64,000 bases of DNA, taken from Elusimicrobiota bacterium. Its GTDB lineage: Bacteria > Elusimicrobiota > Elusimicrobia > Elusimicrobiales > Elusimicrobiaceae. Each line of letters opens with the position of its first letter. Positions within the stretch are counted from its first letter, which is position 1. The DNA is taken from positions 167,159 through 231,158 of the forward strand of contig JAQXJI010000006.1 in assembly GCA_029008615.1 (NCBI GenBank), in the 5' to 3' direction. The notes below the pieces were generated by a model. That model saw only the letters and a program-made list of their open reading frames with translations. It ran no database searches and was not told the origin of the DNA. Below, one piece after another: positions 53,301 to 62,208 of the stretch. The position numbers and the translations under genes were made by a program.

Positions 53301-56300
53301 TTAAGTTCCGTGTCTATCTTGCGCCAAATATAGCGGTTGTAATTTTCCTTTTGGGTTTTCTTCGCCCAAGCCATAAGCCCGTTAATCTGCTGGTTTAAAG
53401 ATTTTTTAAAATGGCTCACGGTCCCGGCGGTATGCGCTATCATGCGGTTTACGTCCGCGGGGGATAAATGCTCCTCTCCGCTTAAAGCTTTTTGCAAAAC
53501 GGCGGTAAGGCGGGGGGTAAAGTTCTCTTTTAAAAAAGCCTTGGCGCGGTTTGCGGCGGCTTTTTCTTCCTCGGTCAAAGCGGCGCGGTAGCCAAGCTTT
53601 GCGCGGCTTTCTTCTTCCAAAACGGCTTGGGCTTGGCGCGTTTTTTCTTCCGCGTTTTGCATTAAGGCGTTTATCTCTTTTAAAACTCCGGCCTTTTTTG
53701 CGCCCCAGTCCGTTGCGGGCGCGTCCAGCTTGCGCCTTTCGGCTTTGCCCTCTTCGGTCTTGGCGTATTCGGCTTCAAGCTTTTCAAGCAGTATCCCGGC
53801 CGCGTCTAAAATATCCTTGGCTTCTTTGGCCTCTTTAAGTTCTTTAAGCAGGGCCTCTTTATTTTCAATTTCGCGCTTGTTAATTTCGCTTATAACGGCT
53901 TTTTTAACGGCGCGCGCCCGTTGGTTGACTTCCCGCTCCTTTTCGGTTATACTTTTATTATCAGACGCAAGAGCAGAAAGGACAGCTGCCCCTTGAGGTT
54001 CACTCCTCTCGGTTATGAGGAATTGTCCGTCCTCGCGTCTGGTAAATCTTTTATTATCAGACGCAAGAGCAGAAAGGTGAGCTGCCCCTTGAGGTTCACT
54101 CCTCTCGGTTATGAGGAATTCACCGCCCTCGCGTCTGGTATTTTTTTTGTAAAGTTCCACTCTAGGCCTGTCTATTTTTAAAAAGCTTACCACCTCAAAA
54201 TTATCTTTATTTTCAGCCATTTCCAATACGGCGCTTTGGCCTTTTTCGTTTTCCCGCAGGAAAGTAAAATAATTCGGTTTGGTTTTAGGTTTTACCTGCA
54301 AAATGGCCGTCGCGCCGTAAAGGGCTTTTGCCAATATTTCGTTATATTCTTCCGTCGGTATTTCCGGGTGGCGCTTTTTTTCTTTCTCGATAATATTCTT
54401 TTTAAGCACCACGGGCTTGCTCTTTTTGTTTAAAAGCTTTAAATCGGCGGTGTTTAAAGGCGGCAGAATGCAGTCCTTTGAGGGGTTTTTATAATTTTCC
54501 GCGTCCGGCATTTCGCTTTCGGTAAAAGCTTTAAGCTTTTCTTCAAACTCCGCGCGCGCGGCGGCTTTGGCTTTGTGCAAGTCCTCCTGGCGTTTGTCGG
54601 CGGTATTTTTCCACGCCTCGGCCTCTTTGCGCGCTTTTTCTATTTTAGGGTTTAAAGCGTCTTCGGCTTCTTCCCGCGCGGCCTCCTCCAGCTCCTCAAT
54701 TTGGGCGGCCACAAAATCTATGTCCTTTGCGCTTACGGGCCTGTAACCCTCAAGCCTTAAGCCTTTTATTATATCTTTGACGCGGCGGTACTCTTCCATC
54801 TTCCCGCCCAAAGCGTCTTCCGCGGTTTTGGCCGCTTCCATGTAAGCTTCAAACTGCTCCACGGCCGGCAAATCTTCCAAGCGGTAAACGTCTTCCCCGT
54901 TTAATGCGCGCTCTATCATTTCAGCGGCTTCCCGGTTAAGGCGGTTTAAATCTTCATAAGTGTCAATCTCGCCCGCCAAAAACCCCCAGTCAATCAAACG
55001 CCGCGCCAAATCGTCGCCTATACCGCCTTTGCGGTTTGGTATTCTTGCGTTTTTGTAAGCTTCCGCGTCCACCCTGCCCGCGCCGGCGTAATTCGCGCCG
55101 TATTTCCTTAAATAAGTCCTCAGCGTTGCTTTGGGCAAAGGCGGCGCGCCCATGTCCAAAACGGAAAGATACTCTTCAATATCCCGCAAAGTAAGGCCCT
55201 CAACGTCCGTCTTGCCCTCTTCGCGCAGCTGTTTTATGGCCTTGCGCGTCTTCTTGGTTTTAACTTCGTCTTGGTAAAGTTTTAAATGCTCCTCAACATC
55301 CCGCCCGGAAAGTTCAAACATCCTGTCGTAAACGGCGCGGCCCGCTTCGCTCATTTCCACAAGCGCGCCGTTGTAAATATCCATAAACCATTGGCGTATT
55401 TTTTCAAAAACGCTTTTTAAAGCCGGGGCGGGGGCTTTGCCTTCCATAAGGTACGTTTCAAGGCCCTGTGCAAGCTTTTCCTGCTGTGCGCGCGTATAAA
55501 CGTAACGCCCCGCTTTAACCTGCGGTTTGCCAAGCCACTCGTCCAAATCTTTTTTAGTTTCTTTAAATTCGTCTTCGGCGTAAATATCCTGTGCGGTGTA
55601 AAGCCACAAATGGCCCAGTTCGTGCAAAAGAGTGCTCTTGTCGCCGGTCTGCATTATCTTTACAAGCGCATAATAAACGTTTCCTTTTTTGCTCAAATCT
55701 ATACTGCCGCGCTTACCCTGCCCGTACCGCTTGACAACGTCTTCCTTGGTTGGTATATTATTAAAGAAGCCGTCGGCTTTGTTTCCCTTGGGCGATTGTA
55801 GCTCTTGCGGCCTTACAAATTCGGCGGCTCTCTTTTCGTCCAAATATAGCAAATTTCCGTTTTCAATATTATTTTTTACAAAAGCTGTAAAATTATTGCG
55901 GCCATAAACGCTTGGAATAATATTTATCCCCTTATTTGCAGGCTTTAATATTACCAACGCTTGCCGTTTGCTTTCGTCTTTTGCGTCTACCACGGCCACC
56001 AAATTGCCCGGAACGGTTGCGGATTTAAACACCATTATAGGGTTGTAGACCAGATTCGGCAATCTCCGCATATCACCCATTTTCATATTGTGTTTGTCTG
56101 AAACCGCTTTTCTCAAAACCGTTACAGGTAAATTTAAAGAACCTTTTGGCAGACCCATATCCAAATATATTTGCGGAGTACTTCCCACTTTTATTAGCTG
56201 GCCGCTCTTGAGTTCGCCCTCTTCGGCTTTTTTTAAGTCTTCCTCATATTTTCTTCTGTCTTCCGCGGAAGGCGTAAAAATATCTTCCGCTTCTTCTTGG

Positions 56301-58900
56301 TTAAAAGAGGTCTTTTCTTCCTGCGGGATGTAACTGTTGAAATCCTGCTCTTGGCTCAGTTTCCTGTTTAAAGCGTTTTCATATTTTGCAAGCCTTGCTT
56401 TGTCTTTTGCCCCGTTATAGGCGAAATCCTCCCATTTTGCATATCCCGTTTTAACGGCCCCGCTGCTTTCCTTTCCGTCCAAAGTCCATTCGTTGGAAGA
56501 TACTTTTCCCCAGTGGTCTGCCTGTCTAAAAACCCCGTAATCCTCATACCAGTATTTGCTTGAGCTTGCAGACACAAAATCCGGGGCTCTGCTTGGAGCC
56601 TGAGCCGTTTTAAAATCGCCTGTTGTTTTTCTGTAGAAGTTATCTTTATTGTAGGTTCTGCTTTCTCTGGCGTTTATCCTTTCTTTAAATCCGTTTGTAA
56701 TATTTATAATTTCACTTGCCGGTTTTTGTTCGATATTCTTTTCAAATTCACTGTTGACAATATCAACAATATCCGATAAACTATTAATTAGACCGGGAGA
56801 CACGGCACTTGCTTTTAGTGTACGCATCCCGGCGAGTTTTTTTATAGGCGCGTTGAGCTTCGCTTTTTCCAAAAATATTTTCCCGCTTGCGGCAATTTCC
56901 ATTAAAGTGTTTAAATCGCCTTTTGCGGTCTTAATACTCAAAACAACTCTTATTCCGTTATAAGCCCCGCTGCCTTGCAGTATTTCATAATTTTGGATAT
57001 CGGGGTGTTTTAAACTATTTTCTATTAATTCCAAGTCCTCCGGGGAAATTTTTTTATTGTCGCCGCTTATAATTCTTTCCTGCGGGACGGTTATATCCTC
57101 TTCACCATTTATAACGTAATATTGTTTGTTGCGTTTTTTGCTGGTTTCGGCGTATTGTTTAAATTCCGCAAGGCTGTTTGCTCTGCTCTTATACATCGCG
57201 GCGGCCTGCGCGTAGCTTTCCTGCGCGGCGGGGGGCAAATCCTCCGCTTGGCGTTCTATTTTAAAGTTTAAAAAGCTTTCGGCGGTTTTTGGCAGAACTT
57301 TGTTTTTCTTGGCTATGTTATCTACGATATTGGCCAAAATGCGCCCGGCGGCCTGCGCTTCTTCCTCTTTCGCGCCGTTTTTCCTGAGGGCTTCCTCATA
57401 CCCGGCGGAAATATCAATAAGCTGTTTGGTGCGGTCCTTTTGTTCGGCAATGGCGGCCTCAAGGTTTTGGGATACTTTGTTTTTGTCAAAATCTGGGTAA
57501 GTCATGGGGCTCATTTCTTTAATCAAAGGGCCTGTTAAATCGCGGACGAAGTCCTCGCTTAAAATCTCCCCGGCGGTTTGCTCGGCCAAAGCGCGGGCTT
57601 GTTCCTCGGGAAAACCGGCTTTTTGCAAATCGCTTTGCACTTGGCCCATGGTTTTAAGCACGCTTGCGCCGTTAAAAGCGGCGCCGAAGCCGCCGCCCAT
57701 AACCGCGCCCCAAACAAAGCTCATAATGTTTTTTTGCAGGATATCGCCCAGCTTCTCATTTTGCACGCCGTAAGCGTTTTTAATAAGATCCGTGCCGGTA
57801 TCTTGGATATATTCCTGCGCGCCCTCCGTAAACGCGCCGGCGGCCGTAACCGCGGCAAAGCGCGCGGGCAGGTTTTTAGGCGCTTTGGCCATAATTCTGC
57901 CTGCGGCGTTGGCTATAAGATTATTGGCTTTAATCGCGCTTAAATAAGTTTTAAGGCCTATAAGCTCCGTCGCGCTTATCCAGGCCGCGTCGGTAAAGCC
58001 GGCGGCTTTGGCCTTTTGGTAGGAAAGCCCGGCCTTTAAGCCCTCGCTCGTAGTATCGCCAAGCTGCATGGCCCCAAAAAACGCCGCCCCGGCCGAGGGA
58101 TTCTTTGCAAGCACGGTTACGCCTATCGCGCCCAAAAGGCTCATGGCGGCCTGCGTGCCCTCGTAAACAAGGGCCTCGTCGGGCCTTGCGCCGGCTTTAA
58201 GGTTCGTCCCCGTTTTTTCAATTACGCTTTGGGCGAAGTCCTCAAACTGTTTAAGGGCAAAAGCCGTTTCTTTGTTTCTTTTTTCAGCGTCCAGCTTAAG
58301 CCCGTTTTCCCAAATAGCTTTGGCTTTTTCGGGCATAAATTCGTAATCTTCCGGCGCGGGTTTTGCAAAAGCTTCTATGGCCGTGTCGCCTATTGTTACA
58401 AGCCCCTCAAAAACATTTTTTAAAGCGTTCATGCTCCAGTTCGCGCCGGCTTTAAGGGCGGCGGCGGTTCTTTGGACTTCCCCGTTTAAGGCCGTTTCTT
58501 TAACTTCCTTAGGCCCGGCCAAGAGTTTTACTGAGGGGAATTTAAAAACTTCCGCCATACCGCTGTTGATAATATCCCCGGTTTTGACGTCAAGCTTTTT
58601 CAGGCCGAAGAACCTTTCTTTGGGCACTTCTAAAGTCTGCGTCAAAAGGCCGTATTCGGCTTCGTCGGGGTCGGCCAAAGCGGTGGTAAATGGTATCTTC
58701 CTTTTAACGTCCCAAATGCTTACCGGCTTTTCTTCCGCCGGCAGCAAATCCAAGGGGCGGTTATTGTTGCCGTAAGCGCGCACTTTATCAAGGATTTTGC
58801 CGTTTTCGTCCCGGCGCACGCGGAAAATTTCTCCGTTTTCCTGTTCGGTTTTGTAGCTTTTAAGATAATCGTTTAAAGGTTTTAAGAAATCATTTTCCAT
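50384..58900 (-). CDS. Giant ejection-type virion protein (2838 aa) with zincin motif
   Basis: The position after two smaller internal virion proteins and before the gp12-like gene matches the T7 gp16 slot, but it is about twice as long. Visible parts: hydrophobic Gly/Ala-rich segments at ~245-420; a small domain with YWYEDYG..ADHWG near 780; a metalloprotease-type HELGH (His1093-His1097) in TLLHELGHLWLYT; long charged coiled coils (~1400-1850); in-frame palindromic insertions at ~1588-1647 and ~1917-1950; a C-terminal helical/membrane region (ATGISFAEKMPF, then LLGFAWLYPG) and a very basic tail. HELGH next to such mosaics is known from large polyvalent phage proteins. It is probably injected with the DNA; enzyme activity is inferred only. 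Confidence 0.75.
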   Translation of the reverse strand: MENDFLKPLNDYLKSYKTEQENGEIFRVRRDENGKILDKVRAYGNNNRPLDLLPAEEKPVSIWDVKRKIPFTTALADPDEAEYGLLTQTLEVPKERFFGLKKLDVKTGDIINSGMAEVFKFPSVKLLAGPKEVKETALNGEVQRTAAALKAGANWSMNALKNVFEGLVTIGDTAIEAFAKPAPEDYEFMPEKAKAIWENGLKLDAEKRNKETAFALKQFEDFAQSVIEKTGTNLKAGARPDEALVYEGTQAAMSLLGAIGVTVLAKNPSAGAAFFGAMQLGDTTSEGLKAGLSYQKAKAAGFTDAAWISATELIGLKTYLSAIKANNLIANAAGRIMAKAPKNLPARFAAVTAAGAFTEGAQEYIQDTGTDLIKNAYGVQNEKLGDILQKNIMSFVWGAVMGGGFGAAFNGASVLKTMGQVQSDLQKAGFPEEQARALAEQTAGEILSEDFVRDLTGPLIKEMSPMTYPDFDKNKVSQNLEAAIAEQKDRTKQLIDISAGYEEALRKNGAKEEEAQAAGRILANIVDNIAKKNKVLPKTAESFLNFKIERQAEDLPPAAQESYAQAAAMYKSRANSLAEFKQYAETSKKRNKQYYVINGEEDITVPQERIISGDNKKISPEDLELIENSLKHPDIQNYEILQGSGAYNGIRVVLSIKTAKGDLNTLMEIAASGKIFLEKAKLNAPIKKLAGMRTLKASAVSPGLINSLSDIVDIVNSEFEKNIEQKPASEIINITNGFKERINARESRTYNKDNFYRKTTGDFKTAQAPSRAPDFVSASSSKYWYEDYGVFRQADHWGKVSSNEWTLDGKESSGAVKTGYAKWEDFAYNGAKDKARLAKYENALNRKLSQEQDFNSYIPQEEKTSFNQEEAEDIFTPSAEDRRKYEEDLKKAEEGELKSGQLIKVGSTPQIYLDMGLPKGSLNLPVTVLRKAVSDKHNMKMGDMRRLPNLVYNPIMVFKSATVPGNLVAVVDAKDESKRQALVILKPANKGINIIPSVYGRNNFTAFVKNNIENGNLLYLDEKRAAEFVRPQELQSPKGNKADGFFNNIPTKEDVVKRYGQGKRGSIDLSKKGNVYYALVKIMQTGDKSTLLHELGHLWLYTAQDIYAEDEFKETKKDLDEWLGKPQVKAGRYVYTRAQQEKLAQGLETYLMEGKAPAPALKSVFEKIRQWFMDIYNGALVEMSEAGRAVYDRMFELSGRDVEEHLKLYQDEVKTKKTRKAIKQLREEGKTDVEGLTLRDIEEYLSVLDMGAPPLPKATLRTYLRKYGANYAGAGRVDAEAYKNARIPNRKGGIGDDLARRLIDWGFLAGEIDTYEDLNRLNREAAEMIERALNGEDVYRLEDLPAVEQFEAYMEAAKTAEDALGGKMEEYRRVKDIIKGLRLEGYRPVSAKDIDFVAAQIEELEEAAREEAEDALNPKIEKARKEAEAWKNTADKRQEDLHKAKAAARAEFEEKLKAFTESEMPDAENYKNPSKDCILPPLNTADLKLLNKKSKPVVLKKNIIEKEKKRHPEIPTEEYNEILAKALYGATAILQVKPKTKPNYFTFLRENEKGQSAVLEMAENKDNFEVVSFLKIDRPRVELYKKNTRREGGEFLITERSEPQGAAHLSALASDNKRFTRREDGQFLITERSEPQGAAVLSALASDNKSITEKEREVNQRARAVKKAVISEINKREIENKEALLKELKEAKEAKDILDAAGILLEKLEAEYAKTEEGKAERRKLDAPATDWGAKKAGVLKEINALMQNAEEKTRQAQAVLEEESRAKLGYRAALTEEEKAAANRAKAFLKENFTPRLTAVLQKALSGEEHLSPADVNRMIAHTAGTVSHFKKSLNQQINGLMAWAKKTQKENYNRYIWRKIDTELKRKAFEKSGNVKKAKLSQRAFDFLQKAREYWGLKKPDLTLEKNNLQTEEKKKAVGNSSPNMETGQQQPSNAEGPSEANFGHLPHIDNLGDLRDFVKRKIAKYNKNYAGQKVIPARDTAFKPLLNGDNDIIAEKSNTFNTRTKPYSPEELQVILNARQDKAMAAVQNGDIYPVEEALLNGVLEFLVNGKENNPADSQKLFEDVSALLKAGRANKLREKLRKQLSREYLREALNQALRNRKLPFGAKWFLNLPDTNYKQFLLNAFGVIEHEEVNENGELVKTKTNLADALDTLQGQRGTALYKYEKGRQLNDIFRTVLDLKSNGAVLNKIAELQKTVFTAENYMRALNEADGAEQARILQDGKWLAEQDIDQDDLNKLEIMSVYEWYKNTQPETREDGSIVDYGLRGRLLRQYGQNQLEQMFNLLTPAEKRLADVLQQFTAAQWARENAVFREMHGFSLPQDPNYLPSVARRMDIGGDTDYIKQYINASANPSFIKKRVKSFRVAMKPTSILEIVQNHTNRAAEYINEALTFNLIKGVFKSEKIERAFESAAGREDGKKLYDKLLRLIDLQGPQIKKSAGSSPVMEFIFNGWVKSAMALKATVGAKQFATGISFAEKMPFHIWAKYFLEGMAKPKATYDFMLKNVPHIEVRFAQGSINESLQRAMAARDLNLLQTRWNNLTNALMFNIRWGDKASFVYGGYPYYKYLTEDLKLSPQEARAKVEEQGESTLQSSQKALLGEYQANADNYAARIYTVFRNQSKQYFGKLATSYIQYKNGEISAADFGKTWLLYAALNPMIYTLLGFAWLYPGKDDDGEEKAQKGVFDVLASPITGLASVNAFAEAGVKYLLDAVYAKSKNQKLPAPSSVAMPAFEDIQRDVNKAVKAYNDAGGLEELLGEMSLTDSINSLAALLKYTGLPAQTALNAAGGVKDVFDGKTAKGLLRAAGYTEYRAGQMTGEKKKKTKKRRKKQRRNN
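53051..53150. repeat. Two adjacent palindromes inside the giant gene
   Basis: Palindrome 1 (53051-53094) has outer arms ATGCGGAAG / CTTCCGCAT and an inner hairpin CCGAAG-TTCG-CTTCGG. Palindrome 2 (53097-53150) has outer arms GAAGGCTGT / ACAGCCTTC and an inner CCAG / CTGG. Both are in the reading frame of the gene. Confidence 0.75.
53962..54137. repeat. Two 80-bp palindromic modules inserted in frame in the giant gene
   Basis: Copies at 53962-54041 and 54058-54137 start CAGACGC and end GCGTCTG; they are 96 bp apart (exactly 32 codons). Each encodes FLITERSEPQGAA followed by LSALASDNK. Between the copies GGAC/GTCC has changed to GGTG/CACC, keeping the stem. Confidence 0.85.
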
Positions 58901-60479
58901 TTTCGGCCTCTTTAAGTTTTATAATTCTTCCGTTGATAATCGCGCTCTGCACCTGCTCTGCGGGGATATCGTATTTATCGGCGATAAAGCGCATTTTGAC
59001 GGCGGTAAAAATCGCGTCCGCCTGCTCTTTATAGTCTTTCCAATATCCGTCCGTGGGGATACCGTTTTTGTTTAAAGCGTTGTAAGCGTTTACGTAAATA
59101 GATCCCCAATCCTCCGCGTCAAGCCCGCCGTCCGCGCCGGCGGTAAAGCCCTCGTCCTCTGCGGCGGTTCTTAATTTTTTTTGCATGTATTCGCTTACGC
59201 TGGTAAATCTTAAAAATCCGGGCGGGTTGGTGTCGCGCAGTTCTTCTTTGCCGTTTAAAACGTCCTCGCCCAAAGCTTTGGCCAAAGTTTTTATATAACG
59301 CTGGGCGTCTTCCCTTTTTTTGCCGGTGTAATTGCCGGCGGAAATATCTTCCCTCAGTGCGGAAACAAAAGCCGTAACGCTTTCCACATTCCCGCCCGAG
59401 GTAAGCCCCTCGCCGTCAAACATAAGGTTAAAATCGGTTTGGGCCTTTTCAAATTTTTCGGCGTTTTGCAGGGCAAAATCCGTATTGGGGTCCTGCAGTA
59501 CGCCCTCCATATAATTTAAAACGGTTTCCAGCTTCGAAGCGTCAAAGCCGAAGCGGTTTACCGCGTCGCCCCTGTGGGCGTTTAAATCCTGAAAGTATTT
59601 ATTTGCTTCAAGCGGGTTAGTCTGCCAAAGTTCCAAAAATTTGTTTTTTAAAGGCTCCAAATCCTTGGCCGCGCTGGTTTTATTCTTGGCGGCGGTTTGC
59701 GCCTGCGCGGCGTTAAAAAGGTGCTCTCTCTGCTGATTTGTAAGCGTCGTCCATTTTTTGGGGTTTAAAATCGTCTTGCTTAAACTTTCCGGCGCGCTTT
59801 TTGCAAGGTTCAGGGCGGCAAGATAATCGGCCTCGTTTACTTTGGCCTCGCGCTGGCCTTTATAGGCGGCGTAAATTTTGTTTACTTCTTCTGCGGTTCT
59901 GGCGCGCATGGTAAGGCCGCCGTCCGCGTAAGTCTGCGTCTGTTCAATGGCTTTTAAAAAGCCCTCGTCAATTTGCGCGCGGACGCTTTCATCCTTGGTA
60001 AGGGCGTAATTTTGGGCGGAAGCTTTAATAAGTTCGTCAGTGTCGCGCACGGCCTGCGCGTCGGTAAGGCGCACTTTGGCGGCATTGGCCAAAACGTCTG
60101 TCTGCTCTTTTAAAAGCACGCCTTGGCCGTTTTGGCTTAAATATTTGTTGGCGGCGTCGCTCCCGCCCATAATGCTTTCGCGCGTTTTTTTGTCCCACTC
60201 GTCAAAAGCTTTAAGCTGTGCGTCAATACCGTCAAAATCGCTTTGCTTTTCCAAAGCGGGGGTGAGCTCGGCTTTCATTTTAACCGCGCGGGTCTGCAAA
60301 TAAGTATTCCAGGCGGTGTTTTTATTGTTGGCGATATTGCGCTGCACGCTTTGCCCCAGCGCAAAAAGGGCGTTGGCCGTCCGCGCCTGCCTGTTTGCTA
60401 TTTGCTCCTGCGCGCTTAAAAAGTCTTGCCGGCTTTCCCTGCCGAAGTTCGCTTTTTCCCTTTTTATAAAATCGCTCAT
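58890..60479 (-). CDS. Internal virion (ejection) protein, gp15-like position
   Basis: The start is the ATG at 60479, after GGGTGGA; a GTG 9 bases upstream is possible. The 529-residue protein is mostly helical, rich in Ala, Gln, Lys and Glu, without membrane helices or enzyme motifs. It lies between the small gp14-like gene and the giant gene, overlapping both by a few bases, where ejection proteins of podoviruses are encoded. Confidence 0.6.
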   Translation of the reverse strand: MSDFIKREKANFGRESRQDFLSAQEQIANRQARTANALFALGQSVQRNIANNKNTAWNTYLQTRAVKMKAELTPALEKQSDFDGIDAQLKAFDEWDKKTRESIMGGSDAANKYLSQNGQGVLLKEQTDVLANAAKVRLTDAQAVRDTDELIKASAQNYALTKDESVRAQIDEGFLKAIEQTQTYADGGLTMRARTAEEVNKIYAAYKGQREAKVNEADYLAALNLAKSAPESLSKTILNPKKWTTLTNQQREHLFNAAQAQTAAKNKTSAAKDLEPLKNKFLELWQTNPLEANKYFQDLNAHRGDAVNRFGFDASKLETVLNYMEGVLQDPNTDFALQNAEKFEKAQTDFNLMFDGEGLTSGGNVESVTAFVSALREDISAGNYTGKKREDAQRYIKTLAKALGEDVLNGKEELRDTNPPGFLRFTSVSEYMQKKLRTAAEDEGFTAGADGGLDAEDWGSIYVNAYNALNKNGIPTDGYWKDYKEQADAIFTAVKMRFIADKYDIPAEQVQSAIINGRIIKLKEAENGK

Positions 60480-60889
60480 AAATTCCACCCGCTGTAAAGG
60501 CCCAATGGGTCAAGAATGCTCCTCTTTGACTGCTTGGCGTTGTAATCGGCCAAAGCCGCTTGGTTTTTAAGGTCGACGTATTCATTTACGCCGCGCCGTC
60601 TTTCGTTTAAGATGTTCTTTTCGGCGTTTTTGTAATTTTGCAAATACGTGTTTAAGAACATATCGCTTGAGGTGGAAATCCCTCTCGCGGCCATACGGGC
60701 GGAATAATCGCTCAAACTCTGCGCCAGTTCGTAGCGGGCGTTTGTTTCGTTTTCCGTCAGCTCGTCGGCGGTGCGCCGCGCGTTTGTTCGGTAAGTTTGT
60801 GCGTCGCGCTGGTATTGTTTATACTGGGCGCGGCTTTGTTTAAAGTCGTTTAGGCCTTGGTAGGCCATTTGGAATATGGCAGCCCACAT
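60476..60889 (-). CDS. Small internal virion protein, gp14-like position
   Basis: I choose the second of two in-frame ATGs (60889, 137 aa), because AAGGAGG abuts the first one. The N-terminus is weakly hydrophobic, followed by a long helical part with repeated Tyr/Gln/Arg (FKQSRAQYKQYQRDAQTYRTNARR). It resembles the small first ejection protein of podoviruses. It directly follows palindromic copy E. Confidence 0.55.
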   Translation of the reverse strand: MWAAIFQMAYQGLNDFKQSRAQYKQYQRDAQTYRTNARRTADELTENETNARYELAQSLSDYSARMAARGISTSSDMFLNTYLQNYKNAEKNILNERRRGVNEYVDLKNQAALADYNAKQSKRSILDPLGLYSGWNL

Positions 60890-60908
60890 AATCATCCTCC
60901 TTAAAATT

Positions 60909-61090
60909 AAATCGGTCTAAGTTGCGTTTTCTCTGCTAACACTTTGCCGCTTTTGGGCGGCTTTAAATTTTTTCCTCAGTCGGGTACTGCGGCAACTTCG
61001 TTGCCATCACTCTTAGTACACCTTCTTCGTCAAAAATTGAAATCCGCTCAAAAATCAATAAACCACGCTGCTTTCAAGCTCGCACTGTTT
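60909..61090. repeat. Long palindromic intergenic element, copy E
   Basis: It begins AAATCGGTCTAAGTTGCG. The outer arms (60951-60973 and 61032-61053) pair with few mismatches and carry TTTTGGGCGG like copy B. The inner hairpin is GGCAAC-TTC-GTTGCC. A second partial left end (ACTCGGTCTAAGTTCCG) follows at 61093. Confidence 0.8.
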
Positions 61091-61147
61091 TTACTCGGTC
61101 TAAGTTCCGTCCTCGCGTTTTTGTACTCATGTTAAGTCCGTATCAAT

Positions 61148-61168
61148 GTAGGTCGGGCTTCGCCCGAC
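61148..61168. repeat. REP-like hairpin
   Basis: GTAGGTCGGGC-TTC-GCCCGAC, as at 39211 and 47778. The following ~130 bases (61169-61301) hold only remnants shared with the 39.2 kb region (AAAATGCTTCCACAACTT). Confidence 0.7.
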
Positions 61169-61301
61169 GGAAAACTCCTTTTTCAACATCCTGACTTTAG
61201 CCTGAACATTATTATTTTTTCACGTCTTCTATACAGAGCCGGCACTAAAATGCTTCCACAACTTCCAGCCTGCTAACCGGGATACCCCGGCGGCTCACGA
61301 G

Positions 61302-61889
61302 CTAATATTCCTCATGGGCCAGTTCAAAATCACTCTTAGGCATTCTTTGCACGGGCATATTAAAAGCGTCAATCCTGCCGGCCTCTTCAAGGTGCGCCTC
61401 GCACTCCTGCCAAAAGGCGTTTTTATCCTCGCTTGAAAGGTTCAATTTGTCCGAGCAGTTAAAACACAAAGCCGCCACAAGCGCGTTTATAAAATAGGCG
61501 GAAAACTTTTGTTCGTCGCGCTGTTTAAACACGTAAAGCATTTTTATCGGCTTCGGGCCGGAGGAATGTATCCCGTCGGCCCAAACGGCAAAAAGTTCCC
61601 CGGGGCGGTTTGCAAAGCTCTTTCTTATAAAATCTTTGGGCAGGGGGTAAATATACCGCCCGAAGATATCCTTTTTATGCTCGCCGCGCACGTTGTTTTC
61701 GTCCTTGAGGGGGAACAGCAAGGCGTCTTTAAGGGCAAAGCTGAAGTTTCTGCGCGCCAAAAGCCCGTCAAGGGTGTTTTCGTAAAGGCTTTGTATGTCC
61801 TCGCTTCTTAAAGAAGCGTCGTTAAGGCTTTTAAGGGCCGTCTGCTTAAGCCGCCTTAAAGCCAAATTGATAATGTCTATCCTGTTCAT
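61302..61889 (-). CDS. Head-tail adaptor (gp11-like tail tubular protein A)
   Basis: The 195-residue protein has the gp11 start (IDIINLALRRLKQTALKSLNDASLRSEDIQSLYENTLDGLLARRNFSFA) and a helical core with a later ACALCFNCSDK-like segment, as in podovirus adaptor proteins. Its start overlaps the previous stop (ATGA). It should connect the portal with the tail tube. Confidence 0.75.
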   Translation of the reverse strand: MNRIDIINLALRRLKQTALKSLNDASLRSEDIQSLYENTLDGLLARRNFSFALKDALLFPLKDENNVRGEHKKDIFGRYIYPLPKDFIRKSFANRPGELFAVWADGIHSSGPKPIKMLYVFKQRDEQKFSAYFINALVAALCFNCSDKLNLSSEDKNAFWQECEAHLEEAGRIDAFNMPVQRMPKSDFELAHEEY

Positions 61890-62191
61890 AATCCGCCGCC
61901 AAAACGGAACTCGTCGGTCAAAACATTGGCCGCAAAGCCGCGTTTTTTCTTTCTTTTGCTTTCTTCTTCTTCGACGGCGGCGGCCAGCCCGCCTGTAACG
62001 TCGGGGGCTTCTTCGGTTTGGGGCTTATCCGAACCTTTTGAAAAAAAGTTGTAAGCGTCGTCCGCCGCCTTGTTTATATCGCCGCCGTTCTTTATCATAC
62101 CGGCGGCGAGCGTTGCCGGCAGTATCATTGTGCCCATGGCCCTGTTTACGTATTTCTTCATTTTTTTCCAAGATTTGCTTACCCAGCTCAT
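61886..62191 (-). CDS. Small phage structural/unknown protein (101 aa)
   Basis: The start is the ATG at 62191, with AAGGAG 8 nt upstream. A basic N-terminus (SWKKMKKYVNRAMG) is followed by a moderately hydrophobic segment, an acidic stretch, a RKKKRG cluster and a Gly-rich end (DEFRFGGGL). I do not recognise it. The order (capsid, small proteins, adaptor) suggests a minor virion component. Confidence 0.55.
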   Translation of the reverse strand: MSWVSKSWKKMKKYVNRAMGTMILPATLAAGMIKNGGDINKAADDAYNFFSKGSDKPQTEEAPDVTGGLAAAVEEEESKRKKKRGFAANVLTDEFRFGGGL

Positions 62192-62208
62192 AATTTTTCT
62201 CCTTTTCA

